Positions 34,231 through 43,022 of a stretch of 64,000 bases of DNA are shown here, one piece after another (positions within the stretch are counted from its first letter, which is position 1; the number at the start of each line of letters is the position of its first letter). Made by a program: the position numbers and the translations under genes. This DNA is from Streptomyces aureoverticillatus (lineage in GTDB: Bacteria; Actinomycetota; Actinomycetes; Streptomycetales; Streptomycetaceae), in contig NZ_BMSY01000004.1 in the NCBI RefSeq assembly GCF_014649395.1, positions 186,001-250,000 on the forward strand. Direction: 5' to 3'. The notes beneath the pieces are model-generated. The model was given only the letters and a program-made list of their open reading frames with translations. It was not told the DNA's origin and did not search any database.

Positions 34231-37200
34231 GCACCCCTCCGCCTCCGAGGGCGGGGACGCGCGGAACTCGCGTCCCCCGGCGGATCACGGGCGCCTGGGC
34301 GTGGCCGGCCTGCGCTGGTGGGAAGTGGCCGACGCCCTCTGGCTCACCCGGCACCACCCCGAGCTCCTCACGGGGGATGAGGAGTCGGCGCCCGAGCGGG
34401 GCGCCGGGCGGCAGGAACCGCACCAGGGCCCGGCCACGGAAGCCGAGACACGGGGAACCGACCACCCACGCCCCCCGGCCACCGACGCCCCCCAGCCACC
34501 CACCGATCCCCCCGCCCCGGAAACGCTCGAGCCTGCCTCCCCACCCCTGGAGCACGCCCCCTCCCCCACCCCGGACCACGAACCCGCGCGGCACCCCCCC
34601 GACACCCCGGAACGCCCGCGCCGCCGCCCCACGCGCGCCCGCCCCCGAACCCACCGCCAGGGCCTGGACGCCGCCGCCCTGGGGCGCGCCCTGCGCCCCC
34701 TGCGCCAGCGCGCCCGCACCTCGCCCGCCGAAGAGGTCGACGAGGAGCGCACGGGCGAGCAGCTCGCCGAGGTCCCTTGGTTACCCCCGGTGCTGCGCCC
34801 CGCCCCCGAGGGCCGCTGGGACGCCGTGCTCGTCGTGGACAGCGCCCCGCACATGACGGTGTGGCGGCACACCGCGCTGCGCCTCGCCGCCGTGCTGCGC
34901 CGCTACGGCGGCTTTCGCGACATCGAACTGCGCTGCCTGGACACCTCGTCCCCGGACTCCGAAGGCGTCGTGCTGCGCGGTCCCGACGGCCGCGGCAGGC
35001 CGCAGTCCCTGCGCGGCCTGGTCGACCTGACCGGGCGGCGTATCGTGTTCGTCCTCACCGACGGCGTCGCGCCCGCCTGGCGTACCGGAGCCGTGCGTGC
35101 CGCCCTCGCCGTCTGGGGACGCCACCAGCCGCTCGTCATCCTCAACACTCTGCCCCAACGCCTCTGGCACCGCACCGGGTTGCTGCCCGAGCGGGTGCGC
35201 CTGCGCGCGTCGGGGCCGTGGGCGGGCAACGGCGAGGTGCGCTGGGAGCCGCTGGAGCGGTACGGCGCCGAGGCGTGGGCGGATCCGCTGCGCCGCGCGC
35301 GCAGCTTTCCCGTGCCCGTCCTTGAGGTCTGTGGTGACTGGCTGGCACCCTGGGCACGGTTCGTTGCGGGCGACGAGCCACGCTGGACGGATGTCGCCGC
35401 CACTCTGGTGACCCCGGGGGAGAAACCCGACCTCCTGCCCGAGTCGAGCCGGCTTCCCCGTGAGGAGATCCCTGCGGAGAAGGTGGCGCGCTTTCGCGTG
35501 TGGGCGTCGCCGGATGCCTTCGCGCTCGCCGTGCGGCTTGCCGCGGTCCCGCTGGACCTTCCGGTCATCACCACGATCCAGCGCGAGACACTGCCGGAAT
35601 CAGGCCCGGAACACCTGGCCGAGATTCTTATGAGCGGACTCGTCGAGCCCTTACCGGGCGACGGGCGACGTTACATATTTCTTCCCGGTGTCCGCGAGGA
35701 ATTACTGGCGGCGAGCACCAAACGCACCACCTTGCAGGCATCACGCAAAGCAGCCGAAACTCTTGCACCAAAGAGCATGGCGGCACGCGAACTCCTCGCC
35801 CATTTCGATGGCCGCGAGGAATCAGGTGACCCCGAAGTCACCTGGGACAACATGCGTTTCAGGACCGCCGAGCACGCCGTACTCAGCGTGCTCGGCGCAC
35901 ATCATCTGCGCCGCGCAGACCGACTCCGCGGCCTCATCACAGCTCAAATGGAGTCATCGGAGCTGAATGAGGTCAAGGCGCGCGGCACAGCCACCACTGA
36001 TTCACGAAAAGGTTCCGGCATAATGCATTCCCGCGCTACACAAGAGAGCCGGAACGACCCCAGCACAGGCCCATGCCAAGGAGGCACGACAGTGACCACG
36101 GTTGCCCCGGGGACCGCCACCCCGGCGCCTGATGAAGGGGCCGCGACGCCGGACAGGCCACACCCTGGCACGACCGCGGTCCGCCCGGCGGTGCTCGGCA
36201 ACATGCCGCCGCGGAACCTCGTCTTCACCGGCCGTGAGGACTTGCTGCTGAAGCTCGAACGGGACCTCAGCCAGGGGCCCACGGCGGTTCTTCCGCACGC
36301 CCTGCACGGCATGGGCGGCGTGGGCAAGTCCCAACTCGCCCTGGAATACGTCTACCGCAACGCCTCGCGGTACGACATCGTCTGGTGGATCCCCGCCGAG
36401 CGGCCCACCCAGATCGCCCAGGCCCTCGTCGAGCTCGCCCAACGGCTCTCCCTGCCCGTGACCGGAGAGGCCAACACGGCCGTTCCCGCGGTCCTCGAAG
36501 CCCTCCGCACCGGCCGGCCCTACGGCAACTGGCTCCTCGTCTTCGACAACGCCGAGAGCCCCGAATCCGTACAGGGATACTTCCCCACCACGCCGGGCAG
36601 CGGGCCCATCGGCTCCATTCTCGTCACCTCACGCAACCCGCAGTGGAACACGCTCGCCCATCCGCTCGAGGTCGACGTCTTCAAGCGCGAGGAGAGCATT
36701 CACCTCCTGCAGCGCCGCAACCCCGACCTGCCCGAGAGCGACGCCGATCAACTCGCCGCCGTCCTGGGCGACTTGCCGCTCGCCGTGGAGCAGGCGTCCG
36801 CCTGGCGCGCGGAGACCGGCATGCCGGCCTCCGAGTATCTGCGGCTCTTCGAGGAGAAGCGGGCCGAGCTCATGACGGTCTCGCCTCCCACGCACTACGA
36901 AGAGACCGTGGCCACGGCCTGGAACGTGTCCCTCGACCACCTGGAGAGCAAGAACGCGGCCGCCCTCCAACTCCTTCAGGTCTGCTCGTCCTTCGCACCC
37001 GAACCCATCTCCCGGCCGCTGTTCTCCGGCGCGCCCGTGGAGCCCATCGCCCCCGACCTGGACCGCGCGCTCACCGACCCGCTGCGGCTCGGCCGGGCGG
37101 TCCGCGAGATCAACCGCTACTCCCTCGCCAAGATCGACCACCGCACCAATTCGATCTCCATGCACCGTCTGGTCCAGGCGGTGCTCATCGCCCGTATGAC

Positions 37201-38674
37201 ACAGGAACAGCGCGACCGCATGCAGCACGGGGCGCATCTGCTCCTCGCGGCGAACACCCCCCGCAACCCGCAGGACCCGGCGCACTGGCCCCGCTTCGCC
37301 GAGCTGTACCCGCACGTCCTGGTGTCGGACGCGATGCGCTCACCCTCGCGCAACGTACGGCAGATGGTCCAGACCGTGGCCGAATACCTCTTCTGGTGGG
37401 GCGACCACGAAGGGGCCAGGGACTTCACCGAGAAGGCCTACACCCTGTGGTGCGAGCTGCACGGCGAGGACGACCGCCAAACGATGCAGCTCACCCGGCA
37501 ACTGCGGTTCGTCCTGTGGACGATGGGCCGGTTCGAGGAGGGCGCCGCCCTCAGTCAGCGCATGCTCGCGGTCCTTGAGCAGTCCGAATCCGATGCGGGC
37601 GAGGAACTCCTGATGGTCCAGGCCCAGGTGGCCGCCGACCACCGGGCGCGCGGCGAGTTCACGACATCGCTCCAACTCAACGAGCAGGTGCACCAGCGCG
37701 CACTGCGCGAGTACGGCGACGACGACCCGGAAACGCTCGTTCACGCCCACAACCTGGCCGTGAGCCTGCGCGTGAACGGCCAGTTCAAGGCCGCCCTCGC
37801 ACTCGACGAGCAGACCTGGCAGCGCAAGGCGCAGATGTTCGGCGAAGAGGCGCTGAGCAGTCTGCTGAGCGAGAGCAGTGTGGCGCTCGACCGGCGGGAG
37901 CTCGGCGAGTATCTGACGGCGGTGCAGCTCTTCGAGGGCATCACGGAGCGCTACCGGCAGCAGGTCGGCGCCAACCACCCCAACACCCTCCGCAACCTGG
38001 CCCGCCTCGGCGTGTCCCTGCGCAAGGCCGGACGCCACGCGGAAGCCGCCGACCTCACCCGGCAGGCCCGCAAGGAGTTCATCAGCCGGTACGGCCACCA
38101 GCACCCCGACTCCCTGGTCGCCTCGCTCAATCTCTCCGTCGACCTGCGGCAGTTGGGCGAACTGAAGGACGCGATGCAGTTGGGCGAGCAGACACGGGAT
38201 CTGTATGTGCAGATCTTCGGCCCCGAGCATCCGTACACCACGGAGGCCAATGTGGACCTGGCCATCACGTATCGCCTGATGAACAAGGTCGACGCGGCCC
38301 GCCGGCTGAACGAAGCGGCGCTGGCCAACTGTGTGGCGACGCTGGGAGAGGAGCACCCCGACACGCTGGTGTGCCGGATCAACCTCGCCAGCGACATGTT
38401 CGCGCAGGGCGACGCCACCGCGGCGCTCGCCATGGACCAGGCGGCGCTGGAGGTCGCGAGCCGGGTACTCGGCGAGAACCATCCGACGGTGCTCGTGCAG
38501 ACCAGCAATCTGGCGCAGGACCTCAAGGCCCTCGGCCGCACCGAGGAGTCCGAGGCCCAGCACCGCACGGCGGTCGCCGGGCTGGCCCGGGCGCTGGGCG
38601 AGCAGCACCCGGCGTACGCGGACGCGGTGGCGTGGCGGCGGGCGAACTGCGACATCGACCCGATGCCTGTGTGA
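34223..38674 (+). CDS. SAV_2336/vWA-like, NB-ARC and TPR fusion protein
   Basis: 1483 residues. Residues 60-150 are Pro/His-rich. Residues 195-600 form the SAV_2336-type domain, whose core reads like a degenerate vWA fold (AVLVVDSAPHMTVW near 203, VFVLTDGVAPAW near 275) without a full MIDAS. An NB-ARC/STAND NTPase follows (LVFTGREDLLLKLE, P-loop HGMGGVGKSQLALEYVY near 695, WLLVFDNAE, LVTSRNP, LPLAVEQASAW). From about 1050 to the end are 8-10 TPRs of the kinesin-light-chain type (HPDTLVCRINLA). It resembles the TPR partner of FxSxx-COOH systems, but no radical SAM enzyme or FxSxx peptide is nearby. GTG 34223 is chosen for GGGA about 10 bases upstream; ATG 34208 is the alternative. Confidence 0.85.
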   Translation: MTEHPSASEGGDARNSRPPADHGRLGVAGLRWWEVADALWLTRHHPELLTGDEESAPERGAGRQEPHQGPATEAETRGTDHPRPPATDAPQPPTDPPAPETLEPASPPLEHAPSPTPDHEPARHPPDTPERPRRRPTRARPRTHRQGLDAAALGRALRPLRQRARTSPAEEVDEERTGEQLAEVPWLPPVLRPAPEGRWDAVLVVDSAPHMTVWRHTALRLAAVLRRYGGFRDIELRCLDTSSPDSEGVVLRGPDGRGRPQSLRGLVDLTGRRIVFVLTDGVAPAWRTGAVRAALAVWGRHQPLVILNTLPQRLWHRTGLLPERVRLRASGPWAGNGEVRWEPLERYGAEAWADPLRRARSFPVPVLEVCGDWLAPWARFVAGDEPRWTDVAATLVTPGEKPDLLPESSRLPREEIPAEKVARFRVWASPDAFALAVRLAAVPLDLPVITTIQRETLPESGPEHLAEILMSGLVEPLPGDGRRYIFLPGVREELLAASTKRTTLQASRKAAETLAPKSMAARELLAHFDGREESGDPEVTWDNMRFRTAEHAVLSVLGAHHLRRADRLRGLITAQMESSELNEVKARGTATTDSRKGSGIMHSRATQESRNDPSTGPCQGGTTVTTVAPGTATPAPDEGAATPDRPHPGTTAVRPAVLGNMPPRNLVFTGREDLLLKLERDLSQGPTAVLPHALHGMGGVGKSQLALEYVYRNASRYDIVWWIPAERPTQIAQALVELAQRLSLPVTGEANTAVPAVLEALRTGRPYGNWLLVFDNAESPESVQGYFPTTPGSGPIGSILVTSRNPQWNTLAHPLEVDVFKREESIHLLQRRNPDLPESDADQLAAVLGDLPLAVEQASAWRAETGMPASEYLRLFEEKRAELMTVSPPTHYEETVATAWNVSLDHLESKNAAALQLLQVCSSFAPEPISRPLFSGAPVEPIAPDLDRALTDPLRLGRAVREINRYSLAKIDHRTNSISMHRLVQAVLIARMTQEQRDRMQHGAHLLLAANTPRNPQDPAHWPRFAELYPHVLVSDAMRSPSRNVRQMVQTVAEYLFWWGDHEGARDFTEKAYTLWCELHGEDDRQTMQLTRQLRFVLWTMGRFEEGAALSQRMLAVLEQSESDAGEELLMVQAQVAADHRARGEFTTSLQLNEQVHQRALREYGDDDPETLVHAHNLAVSLRVNGQFKAALALDEQTWQRKAQMFGEEALSSLLSESSVALDRRELGEYLTAVQLFEGITERYRQQVGANHPNTLRNLARLGVSLRKAGRHAEAADLTRQARKEFISRYGHQHPDSLVASLNLSVDLRQLGELKDAMQLGEQTRDLYVQIFGPEHPYTTEANVDLAITYRLMNKVDAARRLNEAALANCVATLGEEHPDTLVCRINLASDMFAQGDATAALAMDQAALEVASRVLGENHPTVLVQTSNLAQDLKALGRTEESEAQHRTAVAGLARALGEQHPAYADAVAWRRANCDIDPMPV

Positions 38675-38683
38675 CGGCCGGGA

Positions 38684-38735
38684 CCGGACGCCGGTGCCCC
38701 GAGACCCGCGCGGGTCTCGGGGCACCGGCGTCCGG
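38684..38735. terminator. 52-nt perfect palindrome terminator
   Basis: Two 26-base arms, exactly complementary and with no spacer, lie 10 bp after the NB-ARC gene stop and 33 bp before the convergent SDR stop. This is the strongest hairpin in the window and is presumably a bidirectional terminator. Confidence 0.85.
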
Positions 38736-38768
38736 GGCTCAACTTGAGTTCTGACCTGGCGAGTGGCG

Positions 38769-39620
38769 TCAGGCGGACCGGCTGACGTCGTCGAAGTCGG
38801 TGGAGGCCGACAGCTCGGCCCATGCCAGCATGTCGCGCTCGAAGGCGTCGCGTCCGGCCCGGACGAGCCGGAGCGCGTCGGTGCCGAGCAGCAGGCGCGT
38901 CGGCGGCTGGTCGGCCGCCACGATGCGCAGCATCGCGGCGGCGGCCTTGTCCGGGTCGCCCGGCTGGCGCCCATTGCCGTGGACGCGCCGGGCTCGCAGC
39001 GGCTCGAACAGCTCGTCGTAGTCGGCGATCACACGGGGTGCGCGGATCATCGAGCGGCCGGCCCAGTCGGTCCGGAAACTGCCCGGCTCGACGGCGGTGA
39101 CATGGATGCCGAAATCGGCAACCTCCTTGCCGAGCGTTTCGAGGATGCCCTCCACCGCGAACTTGCTGCCGTGGTAGAAGCTGAGGCCCGGCATGGTGAT
39201 CAGCCCGCCCATCGAGGTGACGGCGATGATGTGGCCGCAGCGGCGCTCCCGCATGTGCGGCAGCACGGCCTTGATCACCGCCACGGTTCCGTAGACGTTC
39301 ACCTCGAACTGACGGCGAAGGTCGTCCATCGACGACTCCTCGAAGAGGCCGTCATGGCCGTACCCGGCGTTGGCGACGAGTACGTCGACCGGGCCCAGGT
39401 CGCGCTCGGTCTCGTCCACGACCGCGTCCACCGCGTCATGGTCGGTCACGTCCAGGATGCGGGCGTGCGCGTCGCCGGCGAGCGCCTCGAAGGCGTGTGC
39501 GTCGGCGGGCGTGCGCACCGTGCCCACCACCCGGTGGCCCGCGGCCAACGCCGCGCGCGCGAGTGCGCGGCCCAGGCCGGTGCTGACGCCGGTGATCAGG
39601 AATGTCTTGGTGTCCGACAC
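38769..39620 (-). CDS. Short-chain dehydrogenase/reductase (SDR)
   Basis: 283-residue classical SDR. The cofactor motif is TFLITGVSTGLGRALA (TGxxxGxG), NAG is in VDVLVANAGYGHDGL, and the catalytic set is Ser in VTSMGG plus YHGSK (Tyr and Lys). A C-terminal region of about 60 residues is typical of the oxidoreductases next to XRE/TetR regulators in streptomycetes. The start is GTG 39620 with AAGGG upstream; longer frames lack support. It is divergent from the XRE regulator, which probably controls it. Substrate unknown. Confidence 0.9.
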   Translation of the reverse strand: MSDTKTFLITGVSTGLGRALARAALAAGHRVVGTVRTPADAHAFEALAGDAHARILDVTDHDAVDAVVDETERDLGPVDVLVANAGYGHDGLFEESSMDDLRRQFEVNVYGTVAVIKAVLPHMRERRCGHIIAVTSMGGLITMPGLSFYHGSKFAVEGILETLGKEVADFGIHVTAVEPGSFRTDWAGRSMIRAPRVIADYDELFEPLRARRVHGNGRQPGDPDKAAAAMLRIVAADQPPTRLLLGTDALRLVRAGRDAFERDMLAWAELSASTDFDDVSRSA

Positions 39621-39825
39621 AGGAGTTCCCTTCGTGCGATGCGAAACAGAGCCGACCGGGGCGGTTGGGCGCCGGTCGGTCTCGACCCGTTCCACTTCAG
39701 CACCGGAATCGGCCGCTGATCGGCTTCCAGGGGGTCCGCTTCGCCCCGGGGACAGCCGGACCGGGGGACTGCCAGTCCCCCTTTCGCGGGCCGCCGGGGC
39801 GATCTTGGGCCCTATCGTGAACGGC

Positions 39826-40698
39826 ATGGACCGCAACACAGCTCTCGGCGAGTTCCTCCGCTCCCGGCGGGCGCGGATCACCCCGCGCCAGGCGGGCCTG
39901 TCCGACGACGGCGGCTCTCGGCGCGTACCAGGACTGCGCCGTGAAGAGATCGCGCAACTGGCGGGCGTGAGCGTCGACTACTACGTACGCCTGGAACGTG
40001 GACGCCGACTGAACGTATCCGAGACCGTCCTTGACGCCATCTCCCGCGCGCTGCGCCTCGATCCCGTCGAACGCGCCCATCTGTTCCAGCTCGCCAAGCC
40101 CGCCGCAGGCAGGCCCCGCCGCGCGGCGACACGTCCGCAGCCGGTCCGCCCGGGGCTGCGCGAGCTGCTCCGGATCCTCGAGCACACCCCCGCCCTTGTG
40201 CTGGGGCGGCGACTGGACGTACTCGCGTCCAACCGGATGGCACGTGCGCTACTCACCGACTTCGACGCGCTGCCGCACCGGGAGCGGAACCTGGTGCGGT
40301 TCATGTTCTGCGACGAGACCGCCCGCTCGCTGTACACCCACTGGGACACCCACGCCCAGGACATCGTCGCCTCGCTCCGGCGCGACGCCGGACGTCATCC
40401 CCACGATCCACTCCTCGCCGAACTCGTCGGCGAACTCTCCATCAAGGATGAGGACTTCCGCCGCTGGTGGGCCGACCAGAACGTGCATCGGCACACGCAC
40501 GGCAGCAAACACTTCCACCACCCGATCGTCGGCCCGCTCACCCTCCAGTACGAGTCCCTCACCCTGCCCGCCGACCCGGACCAGCGGCTGAGTGTCTACA
40601 CCGCCGAGGCAGGCTCCAGCTCCGAAGAGGCGCTTCGGCTCCTGGCCGCGTGGATGCGGCAGCCCGAGACCTCGCACGGGCAGCACGCGGATCATTAG
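39826..40698 (+). CDS. XRE-family regulator with MmyB-like ligand domain
   Basis: 290 residues. The N-terminal helix-turn-helix (RVPGLRREEIAQLAGVSVDY then YVRLERGR) is the standard start of actinobacterial MmyB-type regulators. The C-terminal PAS-like ligand domain carries LDVLASNRMARALLTDF, WWADQNV and LTLQYESLTLPADPDQRLSV. Members often control a divergent SDR and respond to small hydrophobic ligands. ATG 39826 begins the conserved MDRNTALGEFLRSRR. Confidence 0.92.
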   Translation: MDRNTALGEFLRSRRARITPRQAGLSDDGGSRRVPGLRREEIAQLAGVSVDYYVRLERGRRLNVSETVLDAISRALRLDPVERAHLFQLAKPAAGRPRRAATRPQPVRPGLRELLRILEHTPALVLGRRLDVLASNRMARALLTDFDALPHRERNLVRFMFCDETARSLYTHWDTHAQDIVASLRRDAGRHPHDPLLAELVGELSIKDEDFRRWWADQNVHRHTHGSKHFHHPIVGPLTLQYESLTLPADPDQRLSVYTAEAGSSSEEALRLLAAWMRQPETSHGQHADH

Positions 40699-41165
40699 CC
40701 GCCCGCCGGTCCGCGAGGAGCGGTTCGCCGCAGTGGCTGCGTCCCAGTCCCAGTCCGGGCAAACGGCGGGGCAATGACGGGCTCTCAGGCTCGGCGCAGG
40801 GAGTCGATATAGCCGCTGATGACCGAGTCCTTCTCGCCCGTCTGTGTGGCAGGGCGCCGGGAGTCGTCGGTCTCGGAATCGCTGAGTAGCCGGCGATGGC
40901 GGGCAACGACACCGCCACCGCCGGCAGCGGCACCGACACCGTCGCCACCGACCCCGGCGACACCACCACCAGCTGCTGGACTCCCCGCTCCCCGCAGCTA
41001 CTGTTCCACCAGTGTCCGCGGGCAGCAACACCGCCGCCGGACACTGCCGAACCCAAGCACCGACGCCCGGCCAGGCGTGCCCACTTGCGCGCTCCGCCGA
41101 CTGGAGATCGACGACTCCCACACCCTGCAGAGACAACGCTGAAAACGTTCAGCGAATCCCGGAGC
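40699..41165. other. 467-bp gap without a convincing gene
   Basis: A minus-strand frame ends SVISGYIDSLRRA-stop at 40785 and looks like the tail of a lost protein, but no start can be assigned. A plus-strand frame from 40896 (MAGNDTATAGSGTDTVAT) is Thr/Asp-rich and low complexity. Neither is called. Confidence 0.4.
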
Positions 41166-42269
41166 TCAGAACGACACCATGTAGTCCCAGCTGCCGGTCG
41201 GATCGTGACGTCCACCAGCGGGACAAGCTCCAACCACATGCGTGAAGAAGAGTCCTTGGCACCTACGGCAGGATTTCCATCCACCCTGTTTGCTGTTGAA
41301 TACCCCCTCCCCCCTGAAGAGGGTGTAGGCGAAGCTCCCCCCAAAATCGTGGTTTCCCCCTGCGAGACACATGTTGGTCGTGGGAATCCCACCGAACGTC
41401 ATCCGATGACACCGGCGGCACGAAAGCCAGCCCGCTTGCAGACCATCAGGCAATGGGTTGTAGGCGCACATGATGTAGTGGAAGCTTCCGGCGAATTCGT
41501 GGTCACGCCTGTCTGCCGGGCACTGGCCGGAAGTCGACAGGCCGGTGAAGACCAGGCACTGGCACTTGGCGCATGACTTCCACCCTCCTTGCGCCATGAC
41601 GCTCCGGTCCTTGACGGTCTTCCACACGGGGCCTCGCTCGGAGCTCTCCTGGTCTCGGGTGAATTCGTGAGCCGGTTCCCCGGTGATCTCCAGCAGTTCG
41701 CGCCACCTGGAAAGGTCGACGTCCGATGCTTGTTCGGGGAAAGTGGCGTGCGGGTCTCGCGGGTAGAGGACGTGGAGGGAGGCCATGTCCCAGTTGTCGG
41801 CGAAGACACTATCCCCGTCGGACTCTAGCCGGAGCTCGAACTTGGAGACGTGGTCGACGACGATCGGGCCGATCGGATCAAGGGTCTGAAGACTGAACTT
41901 GAACCATTCCTTGGCGGTAGACCATGGACGGTAGCCGAAATAGCCACCAGTCAATTGCTGCGTCAGCGTCCGTGAGCCGAACGGGTTTTTGAACTCGACA
42001 GACGCGAAAAGCCTACTGCCATTCAGACCCGGGAACCATTCGTAGCCGCGGAGGTCGTCCTCGCCGGTCTTGATGACGAGGATGAATTGCTCAAGTCGCG
42101 TCCCCAGAGTTTCCAGCCTCAGAGGCGCCCATTCTGCTTCCTTGGCGTACGCTTGTCGACCTGCCCCCAAGGCCAATGCCCCACCTGCAGTTGCCGCAAC
42201 CACTCCTTTTAGCGCCGACCGTCGCGACACCGATGCTTTGAGCAGCTTGACGCCGTCACCGTGCCCCAT
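41166..42269 (-). CDS. Tat-exported protein with three Cys-pair repeats
   Basis: 367 residues. A twin-arginine signal (SVSRRSALKGVVAATAGGAL, cleavage near QAYAKEA) precedes a domain of about 190 residues with no recognised family. Three C-terminal repeats of about 45 residues follow: GWKSCAKCQCLVF, GWLSCRRCHRMTF, GWKSCRRCQGLFF. Each continues to C-x-A-x3-HD/E and GSxxY. Four Cys/His per repeat would fit a small metal or disulfide knot. Similar GWxxCxxCxxLF...CPAGGxH repeats occur in secreted actinobacterial and fungal proteins. GC is visibly lower than in its neighbours, suggesting transfer. ATG has GGGGGAAAG immediately upstream. Confidence 0.8.
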   Translation of the reverse strand: MGHGDGVKLLKASVSRRSALKGVVAATAGGALALGAGRQAYAKEAEWAPLRLETLGTRLEQFILVIKTGEDDLRGYEWFPGLNGSRLFASVEFKNPFGSRTLTQQLTGGYFGYRPWSTAKEWFKFSLQTLDPIGPIVVDHVSKFELRLESDGDSVFADNWDMASLHVLYPRDPHATFPEQASDVDLSRWRELLEITGEPAHEFTRDQESSERGPVWKTVKDRSVMAQGGWKSCAKCQCLVFTGLSTSGQCPADRRDHEFAGSFHYIMCAYNPLPDGLQAGWLSCRRCHRMTFGGIPTTNMCLAGGNHDFGGSFAYTLFRGEGVFNSKQGGWKSCRRCQGLFFTHVVGACPAGGRHDPTGSWDYMVSF

Positions 42270-42620
42270 CTTTCCCCCACCCCTGCCGCAGTCCTCCCCT
42301 TGCTACCGCCGCAGTGTAGAGCAAGGCACTCCTGGCGTCCCCTGCTGGAATTAACCAACTTTTCCGTTCACTTTACCGCCTTTCACGCCACCAACATTGC
42401 CCCCATCATTACACCGACACTCGAGACCTTTCGAATGCATTAGCTATTCAGGAAGGCTCTTACGCCGGGGACCGTGGACGCGCGTCACTGTGCGTCGCGG
42501 TGCACGCGAAGACGGCCCACACCGATCTTCCGCCGTCCGCTCCAGCGTGCCTGGTAGGGGCCGAGAGCTGGTGGAAGACGCGTCTGACGGTGTTCCTGGG
42601 GGCCGCACGACGCCAAGTCC
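42270..42620. other. Promoter-bearing gap, AT-richer
   Basis: No gene. The part from 42330 to 42450 is markedly AT-richer than the region and presumably holds the promoter of the exported repeat protein. Nothing specific was recognised. Confidence 0.4.
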
Positions 42621-42899
42621 ATGATCGTATGGCTCAACGGCACGCACGGCGCGGGCAAGACGACAACCAGCACGCTCCGCCGGCGGCCGCCGTGGCGGCC
42701 GCTCGTGGTCGAGACCGCCCGACGCGTCCTCGACTGCACCGGCGGCACCCTGGTGATGCCCATGACCGTCCTGGTCGAGTGGTACTGGCGCGAGATCAGC
42801 TCGGCCCTTGCCGAGCACGATATTCCAGTCCGGCACTTCGTCCTCCACGCCGACCGGGCAACCCTCCGCGCGCGCATCGCGGGCGACACCGTTCTCGGG
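42621..42899 (+). pseudogene. TmrB-like AAA/kinase pseudogene
   Basis: It begins MIVWLNGTHGAGKTTTS, the P-loop start of streptomycete ATP-binding proteins related to tunicamycin-resistance TmrB. It then jumps after TLRRR directly to PPWRPLVVETARRVLDCTGG, omitting about 45 residues. The segments LVMPMTVLVEWYWREISSAL and VRHFVLHADRATLRARIAGD are normal, but family similarity stops after DTVLG and the last 60 residues are absent. The frame is open but the product would be non-functional. A strong terminator follows. Confidence 0.7.
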
Positions 42900-42979
42900 C
42901 GCACGGCCCAACGTGGACCAGTCGGCGTGGCCGCGGAATTGGCAGCGCGTCCGCACACGTCCTTGCCCACAGCGGAGAG

Positions 42980-43010
42980 GGGCCGCCACCCGGGAGGGGT
43001 GGCGGCCCCC
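42980..43010. terminator. Hairpin terminator
   Basis: Perfect 13-bp stem GGGGCCGCCACCC / GGGTGGCGGCCCC, 5-nt loop, 12 bp past the stop of the MerR-redoxin gene (minus strand). Confidence 0.85.
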
Positions 43011-43022
43011 GCGTCTGTTCAG

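Noticed and set aside
34223-38674. Canonical FxSxx-COOH RiPP system
   Set aside because: The TPR protein resembles that system's partner, but no radical SAM enzyme and no FxSxx peptide lie in the operon.
40896-41576. Thr/Asp-rich frame MAGNDTATAGSG... considered as a lanthipeptide-like precursor
   Set aside because: No modification enzyme nearby, weak ribosome site, and the rest of the frame is antisense to the exported repeat protein.
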